From: Arcanobacterium wilhelmae
Lineage (GTDB): Bacteria > Actinomycetota > Actinomycetes > Actinomycetales > Actinomycetaceae
Length of the DNA: 64,000 nucleotides
Assembly: GCF_029632765.1 (NCBI RefSeq)
Contig: NZ_CP121247.1
Location: 186,001 to 250,000 of the forward strand
Reading direction: 5' to 3'
The position numbers were made by a program, and so were the translations under genes. Under the pieces are notes generated by a model. The model was given only the letters and a program-made list of their open reading frames with translations, did no database searches and was not told the DNA's origin. This document shows positions 1-8,742 of the stretch, piece by piece (positions within the stretch are counted from its first letter, which is position 1; every line of letters starts with the position of its first letter).

Positions 1-1943
1 TGGTGGAGTGGCATCTCCAGGGGAACCATCCCCAGGTACATGCCGTCCTTCACGCGGCGCACGTCGTAGCCCACCACTCGGTTTGTCACCACAACTTTGC
101 CGTAGTTCCAGCTCACCGGGCCAGCCTCAGTCGAGGCGAGGGGGTGAAGGATCTCCACGCTCGTTTCCTCGCGTGGATAGGTGCGTAGCTCGTCTTCGCG
201 GTGCAAGTGAACAAGCGCGACGTCGTCAGCCAGGGTTTCCACCTGGTACGGCACGCCCTGGTGCAGATAAATCGCGCCGGGGTGGACGGTCGATTCGGCG
301 CGGCCCTCGTCCACTGTGCCGAGCAAGGCGCCTGAGGCCGAATCAATAATCGACACGGTGGTGCCACCGCCTCGCATATCCACCAGCGAGTGGGGCGAGG
401 TGCGCATCGCAGGGTTCCAAAACCAGCCCGCAGGGCGCTTAACGAGTAGCCCTTCGGTTTCGAGAGAGGAGAAAAATGATGTATCTGGGAGTGAAAAGAT
501 TGGCGCGTCCGCCTCCGTCAGCGGAAGTTCTCCCGCCGCAGCACACAGGTGCGCCGGGAGAATCCACGGGTTCGCCGGGTCGAACACGTTGGTTTCCGCC
601 GGTGTGTTCGCGAGCGTTTCCGGATGCGCGAGCACGTACTGGTCGAGAGGATTGTCGCGGCCAATAAAGACCGCCAATCCGCTGTTCCCTGCACGTCCCG
701 CACGGCCGATCTGTTGCTGGAACGAGGAGTGCGTCCCCGGCCATCCGGTAACGATCACGGCGTCGAGGCCAGAAACGTCAATGCCAAGCTCGAGTGCAGA
801 TGTGGTGGCGAGCGCCCGAAGATCGCCGGTACGCAGCTGTTTTTCCAGCTCTCGGCGTTCCTCGGGAAGGTAGCCTCCGCGATAGGCGGCCACTGTACCA
901 TCAAGGTGCGGCGCTGATTGTGCGAGGGTGTGGTGTGCCACTTCGGCCACGCGTTCCGCGGCCGGCCGCGAGCGCACGAACGTCAGCACGCTCGCGCCGC
1001 TTGCCACGAGGCGTGCGGTGAGTTCGCCCGCTTCGGTGTTCGCTGCGCGGCGCTTGACGTCGGAGAGTTCGCCGTCGGACGAGGGCGTGATCTGGCCTGC
1101 TGGAACGGCGTTCTCGCTATCGAGGGGTGCTGTTTGCAACGTGACGATCTGGCGTGCGCCAGTTGGCGATCCGTCGTCCGTGACTGCCGTGACCGGCCCG
1201 AACGCCTCACCGAGGAACCGCCTCGCGCTCGCGGCTGGATCGCCAGAGGTTGCCGAGAGGAAGATGACGCGCGGATTCGCCCCGTAATGGCGTGCCAAGC
1301 GCAGGAGCCTACGCACCACAAGGGCAACGTTCGAACCAAACGTCCCGCGGTAGGAGTGAAACTCGTCGAGCACCACGAAGCTCAGGCCACGCCACAGCCT
1401 GCCCCAGCGTTCGCTGCTTGCGAGCATCGCATGGTTGACGAAATCGGGGTTGGTGAGCACGATGTCGGCGTAGTCGCGGGCCCAAGAACGGGTGGGAGTA
1501 TCGGCGTCGCCGTCAACGGTGGCGATCCCGATCCGTGGGTTCACGGACGCGGCGAGCGCTGAGAGTGAGTTCTCCTGGTCGGCCGCGAGCGCCTTCGTTG
1601 GCGAGAGGTAGAGAGCCGTGGGGCAGCGAACCACGTGTGCCAGCGAGGAACGTGCATCGCGTGCCTCTTCGATAGCGGACAACACGGGTACCCATGCGGC
1701 AAGCGATTTTCCACTTCCGGTTCCGGTCGCGAGCACCACGTGGTTGCCTGCGTGGAGCAGGTCGGCAGCTTGGGCCTGGTGTGTCCATGGGCGGGGAATC
1801 CCTACATTCCACAGCGCTTCGAGCACTGTGGGCGCCACCCATTCGCCCCACTCGCCGAAGCGTGCGGGGCGCGGCGGGATCTCCTCGATCCCAGTGATCT
1901 GGTCGGCGCCGTGCGCGCGGACAACATCAAGCAAAGTTGCCAC
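1..1943 (-). CDS. DEAD/DEAH-box helicase, DUF1998/YprA type (C-terminus beyond left edge)
   Basis: This is a superfamily 2 ATP-dependent helicase of the large actinobacterial type related to YprA/Rv3649. About 647 codons lie in the window, and the frame is still open at base 1. The N-terminal half carries a Q-motif-like region, Walker A ATGTGSGKS near residues 73-81 and a DEAH-variant Walker B, DEFH, in VVLDEFHSYRG. Motif VI is seen as QQIGRAGRAG, and the left edge reads into the expected DUF1998-side region. The GTG start at 1943 has no clear ribosome-binding site; it is the first plausible start after the divergent methyltransferase gene. The family acts in DNA repair or structure maintenance, but the substrate of this protein is unknown. 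The helicase class is clear; the subfamily is inferred from overall layout. Confidence 0.88.
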   Translation of the reverse strand, partial: MATLLDVVRAHGADQITGIEEIPPRPARFGEWGEWVAPTVLEALWNVGIPRPWTHQAQAADLLHAGNHVVLATGTGSGKSLAAWVPVLSAIEEARDARSSLAHVVRCPTALYLSPTKALAADQENSLSALAASVNPRIGIATVDGDADTPTRSWARDYADIVLTNPDFVNHAMLASSERWGRLWRGLSFVVLDEFHSYRGTFGSNVALVVRRLLRLARHYGANPRVIFLSATSGDPAASARRFLGEAFGPVTAVTDDGSPTGARQIVTLQTAPLDSENAVPAGQITPSSDGELSDVKRRAANTEAGELTARLVASGASVLTFVRSRPAAERVAEVAHHTLAQSAPHLDGTVAAYRGGYLPEERRELEKQLRTGDLRALATTSALELGIDVSGLDAVIVTGWPGTHSSFQQQIGRAGRAGNSGLAVFIGRDNPLDQYVLAHPETLANTPAETNVFDPANPWILPAHLCAAAGELPLTEADAPIFSLPDTSFFSSLETEGLLVKRPAGWFWNPAMRTSPHSLVDMRGGGTTVSIIDSASGALLGTVDEGRAESTVHPGAIYLHQGVPYQVETLADDVALVHLHREDELRTYPREETSVEILHPLASTEAGPVSWNYGKVVVTNRVVGYDVRRVKDGMYLGMVPLEMPLH

Positions 1944-2140
1944 CGCACTAGTGTGCCGCGAAAATCGGGCGAGCGGTAGGTGTGGCGTCACGTTGTGTGG
2001 TGTGTGGGATCGGAACATGCGCCGAAGGTGTTGTGCTTTGGCAATAAAAAGTGCTGCTCTCTGGCAGTAAAAAGGAAGCACTGAGATCCGGATTCAGGCG
2101 GCTTCCTAGTGGCAGAGCCTGTCGTGCAAGAATAAGAGGT

Positions 2141-3685
2141 ATGACCACATCCTTGCCATTCGATCCGTCCGATCTTCTTCCCTATACTCCGGCCGCGATG
2201 CGCAAACGCATCCCGGCGTCGGCGCTGGCCGCGCTTTCTCGCGACATGCCCGCACCGGCGTCATTGGCTCTGGAAGGGGAAACTGACCGTGCCTCGCTCC
2301 TGATCCGCTTCTTCCTCCTCGGGGAAGCGCTCACCGAGGCCGAGCTGCGCGAGGTGTTGCCGTCTCTCGACAGCCGCGACGGGCTGATCCGCGTTGGCTC
2401 CACAGAAGACGAAACAGGAGTGCACGGCTCGGGCGCAGTTTCGCACACCACTGCGGAGGACGCCCCCGCAGGGGATGTGTGCGGCGCTGGTGACGAGCTA
2501 CGCTACGCGTGCCCGTTCCAGATCACGGCATACGAGGTCGGTCCGCGGCGCACCGCCTACTTCGCTCACGACGCCGGCGCGCTCCAAGGCAATGTCCTCG
2601 CTCCTGATCATGTGATGGGGATCGGCGGCGCCACGCGCACGCTCGCCTCGCTCACACACTACGAGGAAGGTCAGAGCGTACTCGATCTCGGTACTGGCTG
2701 CGGCTTCCACGCGATCCTCGCGGCTCTCGCGGGAGCACACGTGGTGGCCACCGATATTTCCACCCGCGGCCTCGAGTTCGCGCGTTTCAACGCGCGCCTG
2801 AACGGCGTCGATATCGACTGGCGTGAAGGCTCGCTGTTCGAGCCGGTTGCGGGTGAGAGCTTCGACGTCGTCGTCTCCAACCCGCCGTTCGTCATCACGC
2901 CCGCGCCGGTGCGCGAGGTGCTCGGAGAGATGGAATACCGTGACGCCTCACTCTCCGGGGATTCTCTCGTGGAGACGGTGGTGCGTGGGATCGGCAAGCA
3001 CCTCACCCCTGCAGGGCGCGGCTACCTGCTGGCAAACTGGGAGATCCCCGAGGGAAGCGAGTGGTACGAGCGTCCGGAAAGTTGGACGGGGAGCGCGGAT
3101 TCGCTACTGATCCAGCGCGATCTTCTCGAACCCGAACAGTACGTGGAAACCTGGATTCGTGACGGCGGGCTACGCCCAGGCTCGCCGGAGTTCGCAGCCG
3201 CCTACCGCGCATGGCTCGGCGATTTCCACACCCGCGGAGTGGAAGCCGTCGGCTTCGGCTACGTGCTCCTCGGCGCCGCCGACGCCGGTGTGCACGTCCA
3301 TACCGAATTGCGAGGCTCAGCGCCAGCGAATCCGCGCGAGTACGTGGAACGCGTGTGGAGTCAGCGCGCGCTCGCGGCAGGCGGCGAGTTCCCGGCACAT
3401 GCGCGCCTGGTTGCCACCGACGTCGCGGAGCATCGGTTCTATTCGCCGGGAGCGGAAGATCCGTGGCTGATCAAGTTCACGCAAACGGATTCTTTTGGAG
3501 AGGAAGTCCTTGCCAGTACCGAGCTGGCCGGCTTCGTTTCCGTGTGCGACGGCGAGCTCACGGCCGGTCAGATTACGGCGGCTCTGGCCCAACTTCTCGG
3601 GCAAGAAGCTGCGCAGATTGAGGACAAGATCGGCCCCGACGTCGTGCGGATGGTTCGCCTCGGAATGCTCGTAGAGAAAAAGTAA
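2141..3685 (+). CDS. Class I SAM-dependent methyltransferase, PrmC/RlmG-like
   Basis: This is a 514-residue protein with an N-terminal domain of about 150 residues of the kind found in actinobacterial DUF7059 proteins, followed by a Rossmann methyltransferase domain. SAM motif I is DLGTGCGFHA near residue 182. The acidic residue after strand 2 is in VVATDIS, and the catalytic motif is NPPF near residue 247. NPPF-type enzymes methylate exocyclic or amide nitrogens in bases or glutamine, so an rRNA or protein target is likely, but it cannot be named. The C-terminal 200 residues are family-specific. The ATG at 2141 is chosen because AGAGG lies just upstream; an earlier in-frame TTG at 2051 lacks a ribosome-binding site. 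It is divergent from the helicase and upstream of topA in the same direction. Confidence 0.85.
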   Translation: MTTSLPFDPSDLLPYTPAAMRKRIPASALAALSRDMPAPASLALEGETDRASLLIRFFLLGEALTEAELREVLPSLDSRDGLIRVGSTEDETGVHGSGAVSHTTAEDAPAGDVCGAGDELRYACPFQITAYEVGPRRTAYFAHDAGALQGNVLAPDHVMGIGGATRTLASLTHYEEGQSVLDLGTGCGFHAILAALAGAHVVATDISTRGLEFARFNARLNGVDIDWREGSLFEPVAGESFDVVVSNPPFVITPAPVREVLGEMEYRDASLSGDSLVETVVRGIGKHLTPAGRGYLLANWEIPEGSEWYERPESWTGSADSLLIQRDLLEPEQYVETWIRDGGLRPGSPEFAAAYRAWLGDFHTRGVEAVGFGYVLLGAADAGVHVHTELRGSAPANPREYVERVWSQRALAAGGEFPAHARLVATDVAEHRFYSPGAEDPWLIKFTQTDSFGEEVLASTELAGFVSVCDGELTAGQITAALAQLLGQEAAQIEDKIGPDVVRMVRLGMLVEKK

Positions 3686-3718
3686 TCCACAGATCGCCTC
3701 GTGCCACTCTTTTCCACA
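3683..3718 (+). promoter_or_regulatory. Paired TCCACA boxes upstream of topA
   Basis: TAATCCACA (3683-3691) and TTTTCCACA (3710-3718) are separated by 18 bases, and the first is preceded by AAAAAG. The pair matches three others in the window that have a 19-base spacer (8654, 34772 and, inverted, 61288). The first box overlaps the methyltransferase stop codon. The second is preceded by CTCGTGCCAC, which also precedes the second box at 8682. The function is unknown; DnaA-type boxes are one possibility. Confidence 0.45.
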
Positions 3719-3827
3719 GTGTCGGCGTGCCCAGTTTGCACGCCGTGGGGGAGATGTGAGTACTATGCGGGAGAAACCGGCGCACAAGCCGGCAACTCCG
3801 CGCACCCATCCGGGCAAGAAAGAAGGA

Positions 3828-6569
3828 ATGTCAGTGACGAAACTGGTGATCGTCGAGTCTCCTGCCAAGGCAAAGACAATCGGCAAATACCTCGGAAGTG
3901 ATTACGACGTCGAGGCGTCGGTCGGTCATATCCGCGATTTGCCGCAACCTTCAGCCCTGCCCGCAGATATGAAAAAGGGCCCGTACGGCAAGTTCGCGGT
4001 GAACGTTGAGGGCGATTTTGATCCCTATTACGTGGTGAACCCGGATAAGAAAAAGAAGGTCACGGAGCTCAAGGCGAAGCTGAAGAAAGCTGACGAGCTC
4101 TATCTCGCAACCGATGAGGACCGAGAGGGTGAGGCGATTGCGTGGCACCTTCTCGAGGTTCTCAAGCCGAAGGTTCCGGTCAAGCGCATGGTGTTCCACG
4201 AGATCACGAAGGAGGCGATCCACCGCGCGCTGTCGAACACGCGTGAGCTCGATACGCAGCTCGTGGATGCGCAGGAATCACGCCGAATCCTGGACCGCCT
4301 CGTGGGGTACGAAGTTTCGCCGCTCTTGTGGCGCAAGGTTGCGCCGTCGCTTTCGGCTGGCCGCGTGCAGTCGGTCACCACGCGTCTCGTGGTAGAGCGC
4401 GAGCGCGAGCGCATGGCGTTCGTGCCTGCGTCGTATTGGGACGTCACGGCTCAGCTTGCGAAAGGGTCGGAAGAGTTCGAGGCGAAGCTTGCGTCCGTAG
4501 ACGGCGCGCGCATCGCATCCGGTAAGGATTTCGACGACGCCGGTGCGCTGGTTGCGAAGTCGGCGAAGGCTGGCGTTCGGGTGCTGAGCGCCGAGGACGC
4601 GAAGGCGATCGCGGCCGCTCTCGAGGGCGGCGAAGCGACGGTTTCGAGCGTGGAGACGAAGCCATACAAGCGCCGTCCGGCCGCCCCGTTTACCACCTCG
4701 ACGCTCCAGCAGGAGGCCTCGCGCAAGTTGCGCCTGAGCTCGCGCGATACGATGCGCATCGCACAGTCGCTGTACGAAAACGGTTTTATTACCTACATGC
4801 GTACGGATTCGGTGAATCTTTCCACTGAGGCGATGAACGCCGCCCGTGCACAGATCAAGGAACTGTACGGCGTAGCGTCGCTGCCGGAAAAGCCACGCTT
4901 CTACACGTCGAAGTCGAAGGGCGCGCAGGAGGCCCACGAGGCCATCCGCCCTGCCGGCGATTCATTCCGCATGCCAAGCGAGGTGGCCGGCCAGCTCCAA
5001 GGTCGCGAGTATGCGCTGTACGAGCTGATCTGGAAGCGTACGGTGGCCTCCCAAATGGAAGACGCGAAGGGTTCCACCGCGTCGATCAAGATCGAGGCTC
5101 CGCTTGCTGGTGCCGCTGGCGCACAGACCGCCACGCTGGGTGCGTCGGGCACGATCATTACGTTCCCGGGCTTCCTCGCAGCCTACGAAGAGGGTGCGGA
5201 CGTGAAGCGCTACGAGGAGAAGGCGGAGAGCCGTCTGCCCAAGCTTGCTGAAGGTGACGTGCTCGCCGAGCGTTCGGCGTCGGCGGATGGCCACGAAACC
5301 ACGCCGCCGCCGCGTTACACGGAAGCCTCGCTGGTCAAGACTCTTGAAGAGAAGGGGATCGGGCGCCCGTCCACCTACGCTTCCACGATCTCCACGATCA
5401 TTGACCGCGGCTACGTGGATCGCAAGGGCCAGGCGCTCGTGCCTACCTGGACGGCGTTCTCGGTGATCCGCCTGCTCGAGGAAAATCTGCCGACGCTGGT
5501 CGATTACGATTTCACGGCCGAGATGGAAGAGGATCTGGACAGGATCGCCACCGGCCACGAGGATCGAGTGGAGTACTTGGCCGGGTTCTACCGCGGCAAG
5601 GGTCAGGCGAAGGGTCTGCATGAGCAGGTCGATTCGCTGGGCGAGATCGACGCCCGCGCCGTGAACACAATCGAGATCGGCGAGGGGATCGCCGTGCGCG
5701 TGGGGCGCTACGGGCCCTACCTGGAGCAGGTGGACGAGGAAACCGGCGAACTCAAGCGCGCGAACGTGCCAGGTGATGTTTCCCCGGACGAACTGAATGT
5801 GGCGAAGGCAAAGGAACTGCTTGATGCCGCATTGCAGGGCCATCGCTCGCTCGGCAAGGATCCGAACACGGGCTACGAGCTGGTGGTGAAGGATGGCCGT
5901 TTTGGCCCATATGTTTCCGAGGTGCTTCCGGAGGATGCCGTCCAGCTCACGCCCACAGGCAAGGTGTCGAAGGTGAAGCCGAAGCCGCGTACGGCGTCGC
6001 TTTTTGCCTCGATGAGCCCGGATACTGTGACTCTCGATGAGGCAGTGAAACTGCTGAGCCTGCCGCGCATCGTGGGCGAATCGAACGGTGAACAGATCGA
6101 GGCAACCAACGGCCGTTACGGCCCGTACATGAAGCGTGGTTCGGATTCCCGGTCGCTCGAGAGCGAGGAACAGATCTTCACGATCACTCTCGAGGAGGCC
6201 GAGAAGATTTTTGCTGAGCCGAAGAAGCGCGGGTCGCGCGCGGCCAAGCCGCCGCTCGCGGAGTTTGGGCCGGATCCTGTCAGCGGCAAGAACATCGTGC
6301 TCAAAGACGGCCGCTTCGGTCCGTATGTGACCGACGGTGAGACGAACGCCTCTGTGCCGCGAGCTGACGACATCAACCAGCTTACGGCCGAGCGTGCCCA
6401 GAAGCTGCTCGTGGCTCGCCGCCTGAAGATCGCAGAGCAGGGTGGCCCGAAGGCTCGCAACAAGACGAAGCGCACCGTTTCCGGCGCTGGGAAGAAGAAG
6501 GCCGCCGCAAAGAAAACTCCGGCCAAGAAAACCACGGCCAAAAAGCCAGCAGCGAAAAAGGCCGAGTAA
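3828..6569 (+). CDS. topA: DNA topoisomerase I (type IA)
   Basis: TopA relaxes negatively supercoiled DNA by transient single-strand cleavage through a 5'-phosphotyrosine. The 913-residue protein begins with the TOPRIM domain (VIVESPAKAKTIGKYLG, then ATDEDREGEA near residues 94-103 with the metal-binding acidic residues). The catalytic tyrosine is about Tyr323 in FITYMRTDS. The C-terminal part holds repeated zinc-less topo-C modules marked by GRYGPY and DGRFGPYV. It ends in a Lys/Ala/Pro-rich basic tail of about 35 residues, as in mycobacterial and other actinobacterial TopA, where the tail binds DNA and RNA polymerase. The ATG at 3828 follows AGAAGGA closely. Upstream of it lies the paired TCCACA motif, and a 12-bp hairpin follows the stop. 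The identification is secure. Confidence 0.98.
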   Translation: MSVTKLVIVESPAKAKTIGKYLGSDYDVEASVGHIRDLPQPSALPADMKKGPYGKFAVNVEGDFDPYYVVNPDKKKKVTELKAKLKKADELYLATDEDREGEAIAWHLLEVLKPKVPVKRMVFHEITKEAIHRALSNTRELDTQLVDAQESRRILDRLVGYEVSPLLWRKVAPSLSAGRVQSVTTRLVVERERERMAFVPASYWDVTAQLAKGSEEFEAKLASVDGARIASGKDFDDAGALVAKSAKAGVRVLSAEDAKAIAAALEGGEATVSSVETKPYKRRPAAPFTTSTLQQEASRKLRLSSRDTMRIAQSLYENGFITYMRTDSVNLSTEAMNAARAQIKELYGVASLPEKPRFYTSKSKGAQEAHEAIRPAGDSFRMPSEVAGQLQGREYALYELIWKRTVASQMEDAKGSTASIKIEAPLAGAAGAQTATLGASGTIITFPGFLAAYEEGADVKRYEEKAESRLPKLAEGDVLAERSASADGHETTPPPRYTEASLVKTLEEKGIGRPSTYASTISTIIDRGYVDRKGQALVPTWTAFSVIRLLEENLPTLVDYDFTAEMEEDLDRIATGHEDRVEYLAGFYRGKGQAKGLHEQVDSLGEIDARAVNTIEIGEGIAVRVGRYGPYLEQVDEETGELKRANVPGDVSPDELNVAKAKELLDAALQGHRSLGKDPNTGYELVVKDGRFGPYVSEVLPEDAVQLTPTGKVSKVKPKPRTASLFASMSPDTVTLDEAVKLLSLPRIVGESNGEQIEATNGRYGPYMKRGSDSRSLESEEQIFTITLEEAEKIFAEPKKRGSRAAKPPLAEFGPDPVSGKNIVLKDGRFGPYVTDGETNASVPRADDINQLTAERAQKLLVARRLKIAEQGGPKARNKTKRTVSGAGKKKAAAKKTPAKKTTAKKPAAKKAE

Positions 6570-6588
6570 AAATTCATGCCGCGGAACT

Positions 6589-6616
6589 GGGCGGGGAGGC
6601 TGTGGCCTCCCCGCCC
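6589..6616. terminator. Hairpin after topA
   Basis: A perfect 12-bp GC stem (GGGCGGGGAGGC and its complement) has a four-base loop and lies 20 bases after the topA stop. It has no T-run, as is common for actinobacterial terminators. Confidence 0.65.
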
Positions 6617-6689
6617 AGCCCACACGTCGCGCGGCTACACTATGGGTGTAGGGCCGACGTGGCACACACTGCGCCAAGGAGAGGGAGCG

Positions 6690-7304
6690 ATGGGACTTTT
6701 CATCACGTTTGAGGGCGGCGATGGCTCGGGCAAAACCACCCAGATCGCTGCTATCAAAGTGGCGCTCGAATCGCGCGGCCTCGAGGTGCTCACCTCGCGC
6801 GAACCAGGCGGCACCGAACTCGGTGCGAAAATCCGCCAGCTTTTGCTTTTTGGTGGCGAGGTTGCCCCGCGAGCCGAGGCGCTTCTCTACGCCGCCGACC
6901 GCGCCCAAAACATCGCCACGCGCGTGCGCCCTGCGCTTGAGCGTGGCGCGATCGTGCTCGAGGATCGCTACATCGATTCATCCGTCGCTTACCAAGGAGG
7001 CGCACGCTCCCTCGGGGCCGAGGAAATCCGTGAGCTCTCGATGTGGGCAACGGACCGACTCACACCCGATCTCACACTCTTGTTCGATGTCCCCACCGAC
7101 GTCGGCGCACAGCGCGTCGGCGGGGAAAAAGACCGCCTCGAGGCGGAAGGCCTCGCCTTCCACGAGTCGGTTCGCCGCGCCTACCTCGAGATGGCTGCCG
7201 GCGAACCCGAGCGCTTCCGCGTGATCGACGCGGCCGCTCCGATCGAGCAGGTCACGGCCGCGGCCCTCGCCGCGATCGAACCGCTCCTGGAGCGTGCGCG
7301 ATGA
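6690..7304 (+). CDS. tmk: Thymidylate kinase
   Basis: Tmk phosphorylates dTMP to dTDP with ATP for DNA synthesis. The 204-residue protein has the P-loop GGDGSGKTT near residues 9-17, the DRY motif in EDRYIDSSVAYQG and a LID-like region around GGEKDRLE. The length is normal for the family. The ATG at 6690 is preceded by AAGGAGAGGGA at good spacing; an upstream in-frame ATG at 6576 lies inside the topA terminator and is rejected. The stop overlaps the start of holB (ATGA), which implies translational coupling. Confidence 0.96.
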   Translation: MGLFITFEGGDGSGKTTQIAAIKVALESRGLEVLTSREPGGTELGAKIRQLLLFGGEVAPRAEALLYAADRAQNIATRVRPALERGAIVLEDRYIDSSVAYQGGARSLGAEEIRELSMWATDRLTPDLTLLFDVPTDVGAQRVGGEKDRLEAEGLAFHESVRRAYLEMAAGEPERFRVIDAAAPIEQVTAAALAAIEPLLERAR

Positions 7305-8521
7305 GCGTCTTCGATTCTCTGGTCGGCCAAGAGGCCGCCGTCGACGTCCTCAAAGCCGCTGCGGCCGCGGGCCGTGCGCTTGCAAAGGGCCAGGAGCCAC
7401 CGACGTCGTCGGCCATGAGCCACGCGTGGCTGTTCACAGGCCCGCCAGGTTCGGGCCGTTCCCTCGCCGCGCGTACGCTCGCCGCCGCACTGCTGTGCAC
7501 CGGCCCCGAACCCGGCTGCGGCCAGTGCCCAGGATGCCTGGCCGCAATGGCCGACAACCACCCGGATCTCACCACTGTCTCCACGGATCTCGTCACAATC
7601 TCCGCCGACGAGGTGCGCGAATATGTGGCCAGCGCTTTCGTCGCACCCTCGCAGGGCCACTACAGGATTTTCCTGATTGAGGACGCGGACCGCATGGTGG
7701 AGCGCACCACGAACGTGCTCCTCAAAGCGATCGAGGAGCCGGGTGAACACACCGTGTGGATGCTGTGTACGGCCGCGCCCGCTGACGTGCTCCCCACGAT
7801 TCGCTCGCGCTGCCGTGGCGTCAATCTGGTCACCCCGTCCGCGCAGGAAGTTGCAGATCTGCTTGTCGAGCGCGACGGGATCGAGCCGAAGCAGGCGATG
7901 CTTGCGGCCCGAGCCTCGCAGTCGCACGTGGGCGTTGCTCGCGCGCTCGCGCTCAACGAGGACGGCGCCGCCGCGATCCGCCGCCACACGCTCGACGCGA
8001 TCGTTTCGATCAAGGGCGTGGGCGACGCCGAAATGGCTGCCATCCGCCTGATGGATCCGGAAGCGATGCGCGGCGAGAAAACGCCGAAAGCTGGCACAAA
8101 AGCAGCGAAGGCTGCGAAAGATGCGCAGGCGGAGGCCGCCAAGCGCAAAGTGATGGAGGCCTACGGGCTGGATGCCGATTCGAAGGTCCCCACCTCGATG
8201 CGCGGGGAAATCAAGGCGGCCCTCGATTCAGCGAAGAAGCGCGCCACGCGCAACCAGCGCGATCTCCTCGACCGCGAGTTGATCTATGCGATCGGCCTGT
8301 ACCGCGACGTGCTCGTGACCCAGCTCGGCTCCGACGTGGAGCTGATCAACCAGGATTACATTGAGGCGATCGCGAATTTAGCCAGCGAGCTCACGCCCGC
8401 GCTCGTGCTGAAAAAGATCGAGAAACTCGGCGAGGCGCGCGAACGCCTCGCCGCGAACGTGGCGCCGCAGCTCGCGATGGAAGCGGCAATGATGGCGTTG
8501 CGTCTTACGCCCCACGCCTAG
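7301..8521 (+). CDS. holB: DNA polymerase III delta' subunit
   Basis: HolB is the delta' clamp-loader subunit, which assembles with DnaX (the tau/gamma gene is at the right end of this window) and delta to load the beta clamp. The 406-residue protein has a degenerate P-loop, GPPGSGRS, in which the usual lysine is arginine, as expected for the non-hydrolysing delta' subunit. It has a zinc module with CTGPEPGCGQCPGC and the sensor-like segment PTIRSRCRG. An Ala/Lys-rich insertion (roughly residues 260-300) precedes the C-terminal collar domain. It overlaps tmk by four bases in an ATGA arrangement, a common actinobacterial tmk-holB pairing. Confidence 0.95.
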   Translation: MSVFDSLVGQEAAVDVLKAAAAAGRALAKGQEPPTSSAMSHAWLFTGPPGSGRSLAARTLAAALLCTGPEPGCGQCPGCLAAMADNHPDLTTVSTDLVTISADEVREYVASAFVAPSQGHYRIFLIEDADRMVERTTNVLLKAIEEPGEHTVWMLCTAAPADVLPTIRSRCRGVNLVTPSAQEVADLLVERDGIEPKQAMLAARASQSHVGVARALALNEDGAAAIRRHTLDAIVSIKGVGDAEMAAIRLMDPEAMRGEKTPKAGTKAAKAAKDAQAEAAKRKVMEAYGLDADSKVPTSMRGEIKAALDSAKKRATRNQRDLLDRELIYAIGLYRDVLVTQLGSDVELINQDYIEAIANLASELTPALVLKKIEKLGEARERLAANVAPQLAMEAAMMALRLTPHA

Positions 8522-8549
8522 GTTCTAGTCCGCTTCCAGCCGCACGCTG

Positions 8550-8567
8550 AGCCCCGACGTCGGGGCT
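8550..8567. terminator. Palindromic hairpin after holB built on CCGACGTCGG
   Basis: The perfect 18-base palindrome AGCCCCGACGTCGGGGCT lies 28 bases after the holB stop. It is one of many occurrences of the CCGRCGTCGG word in this window. A terminator role is plausible but there is no T-run. Confidence 0.4.
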
Positions 8568-8653
8568 GGTAGTTGCGTAGTGGGTTGCCGGGACTCGCGA
8601 CGTCGGTGGGGCTCTAGCGTCGGGCGTGCGAGGTGTGCGGCGGTTCGGAAAAG

Positions 8654-8690
8654 TTTTCCACGAACATCGCTCGTGCCACGGTTTTCCACA
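8654..8690 (+). promoter_or_regulatory. Paired TTTTCCAC boxes upstream of the peptidase lipoprotein
   Basis: TTTTCCACG (8654-8662) and TTTTCCACA (8682-8690) are separated by exactly 19 bases, and the first is preceded by AAAAG. The second box ends 52 bases before the start codon at 8743. The same spacing recurs before cysS and, inverted, between dnaX and hicA. Confidence 0.5.
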
Positions 8691-8742
8691 TCCTTTTGCG
8701 GGAGTAGGCGGTGCAGCGCGGAGATTCGGTAGGGTGAATTCC

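Noticed and set aside
6576..6689. Longer thymidylate kinase starting at 6576
   Set aside because: The extension would be encoded by the topA terminator hairpin and the tmk promoter region; the ATG at 6690 has a strong ribosome-binding site and the standard N-terminus.
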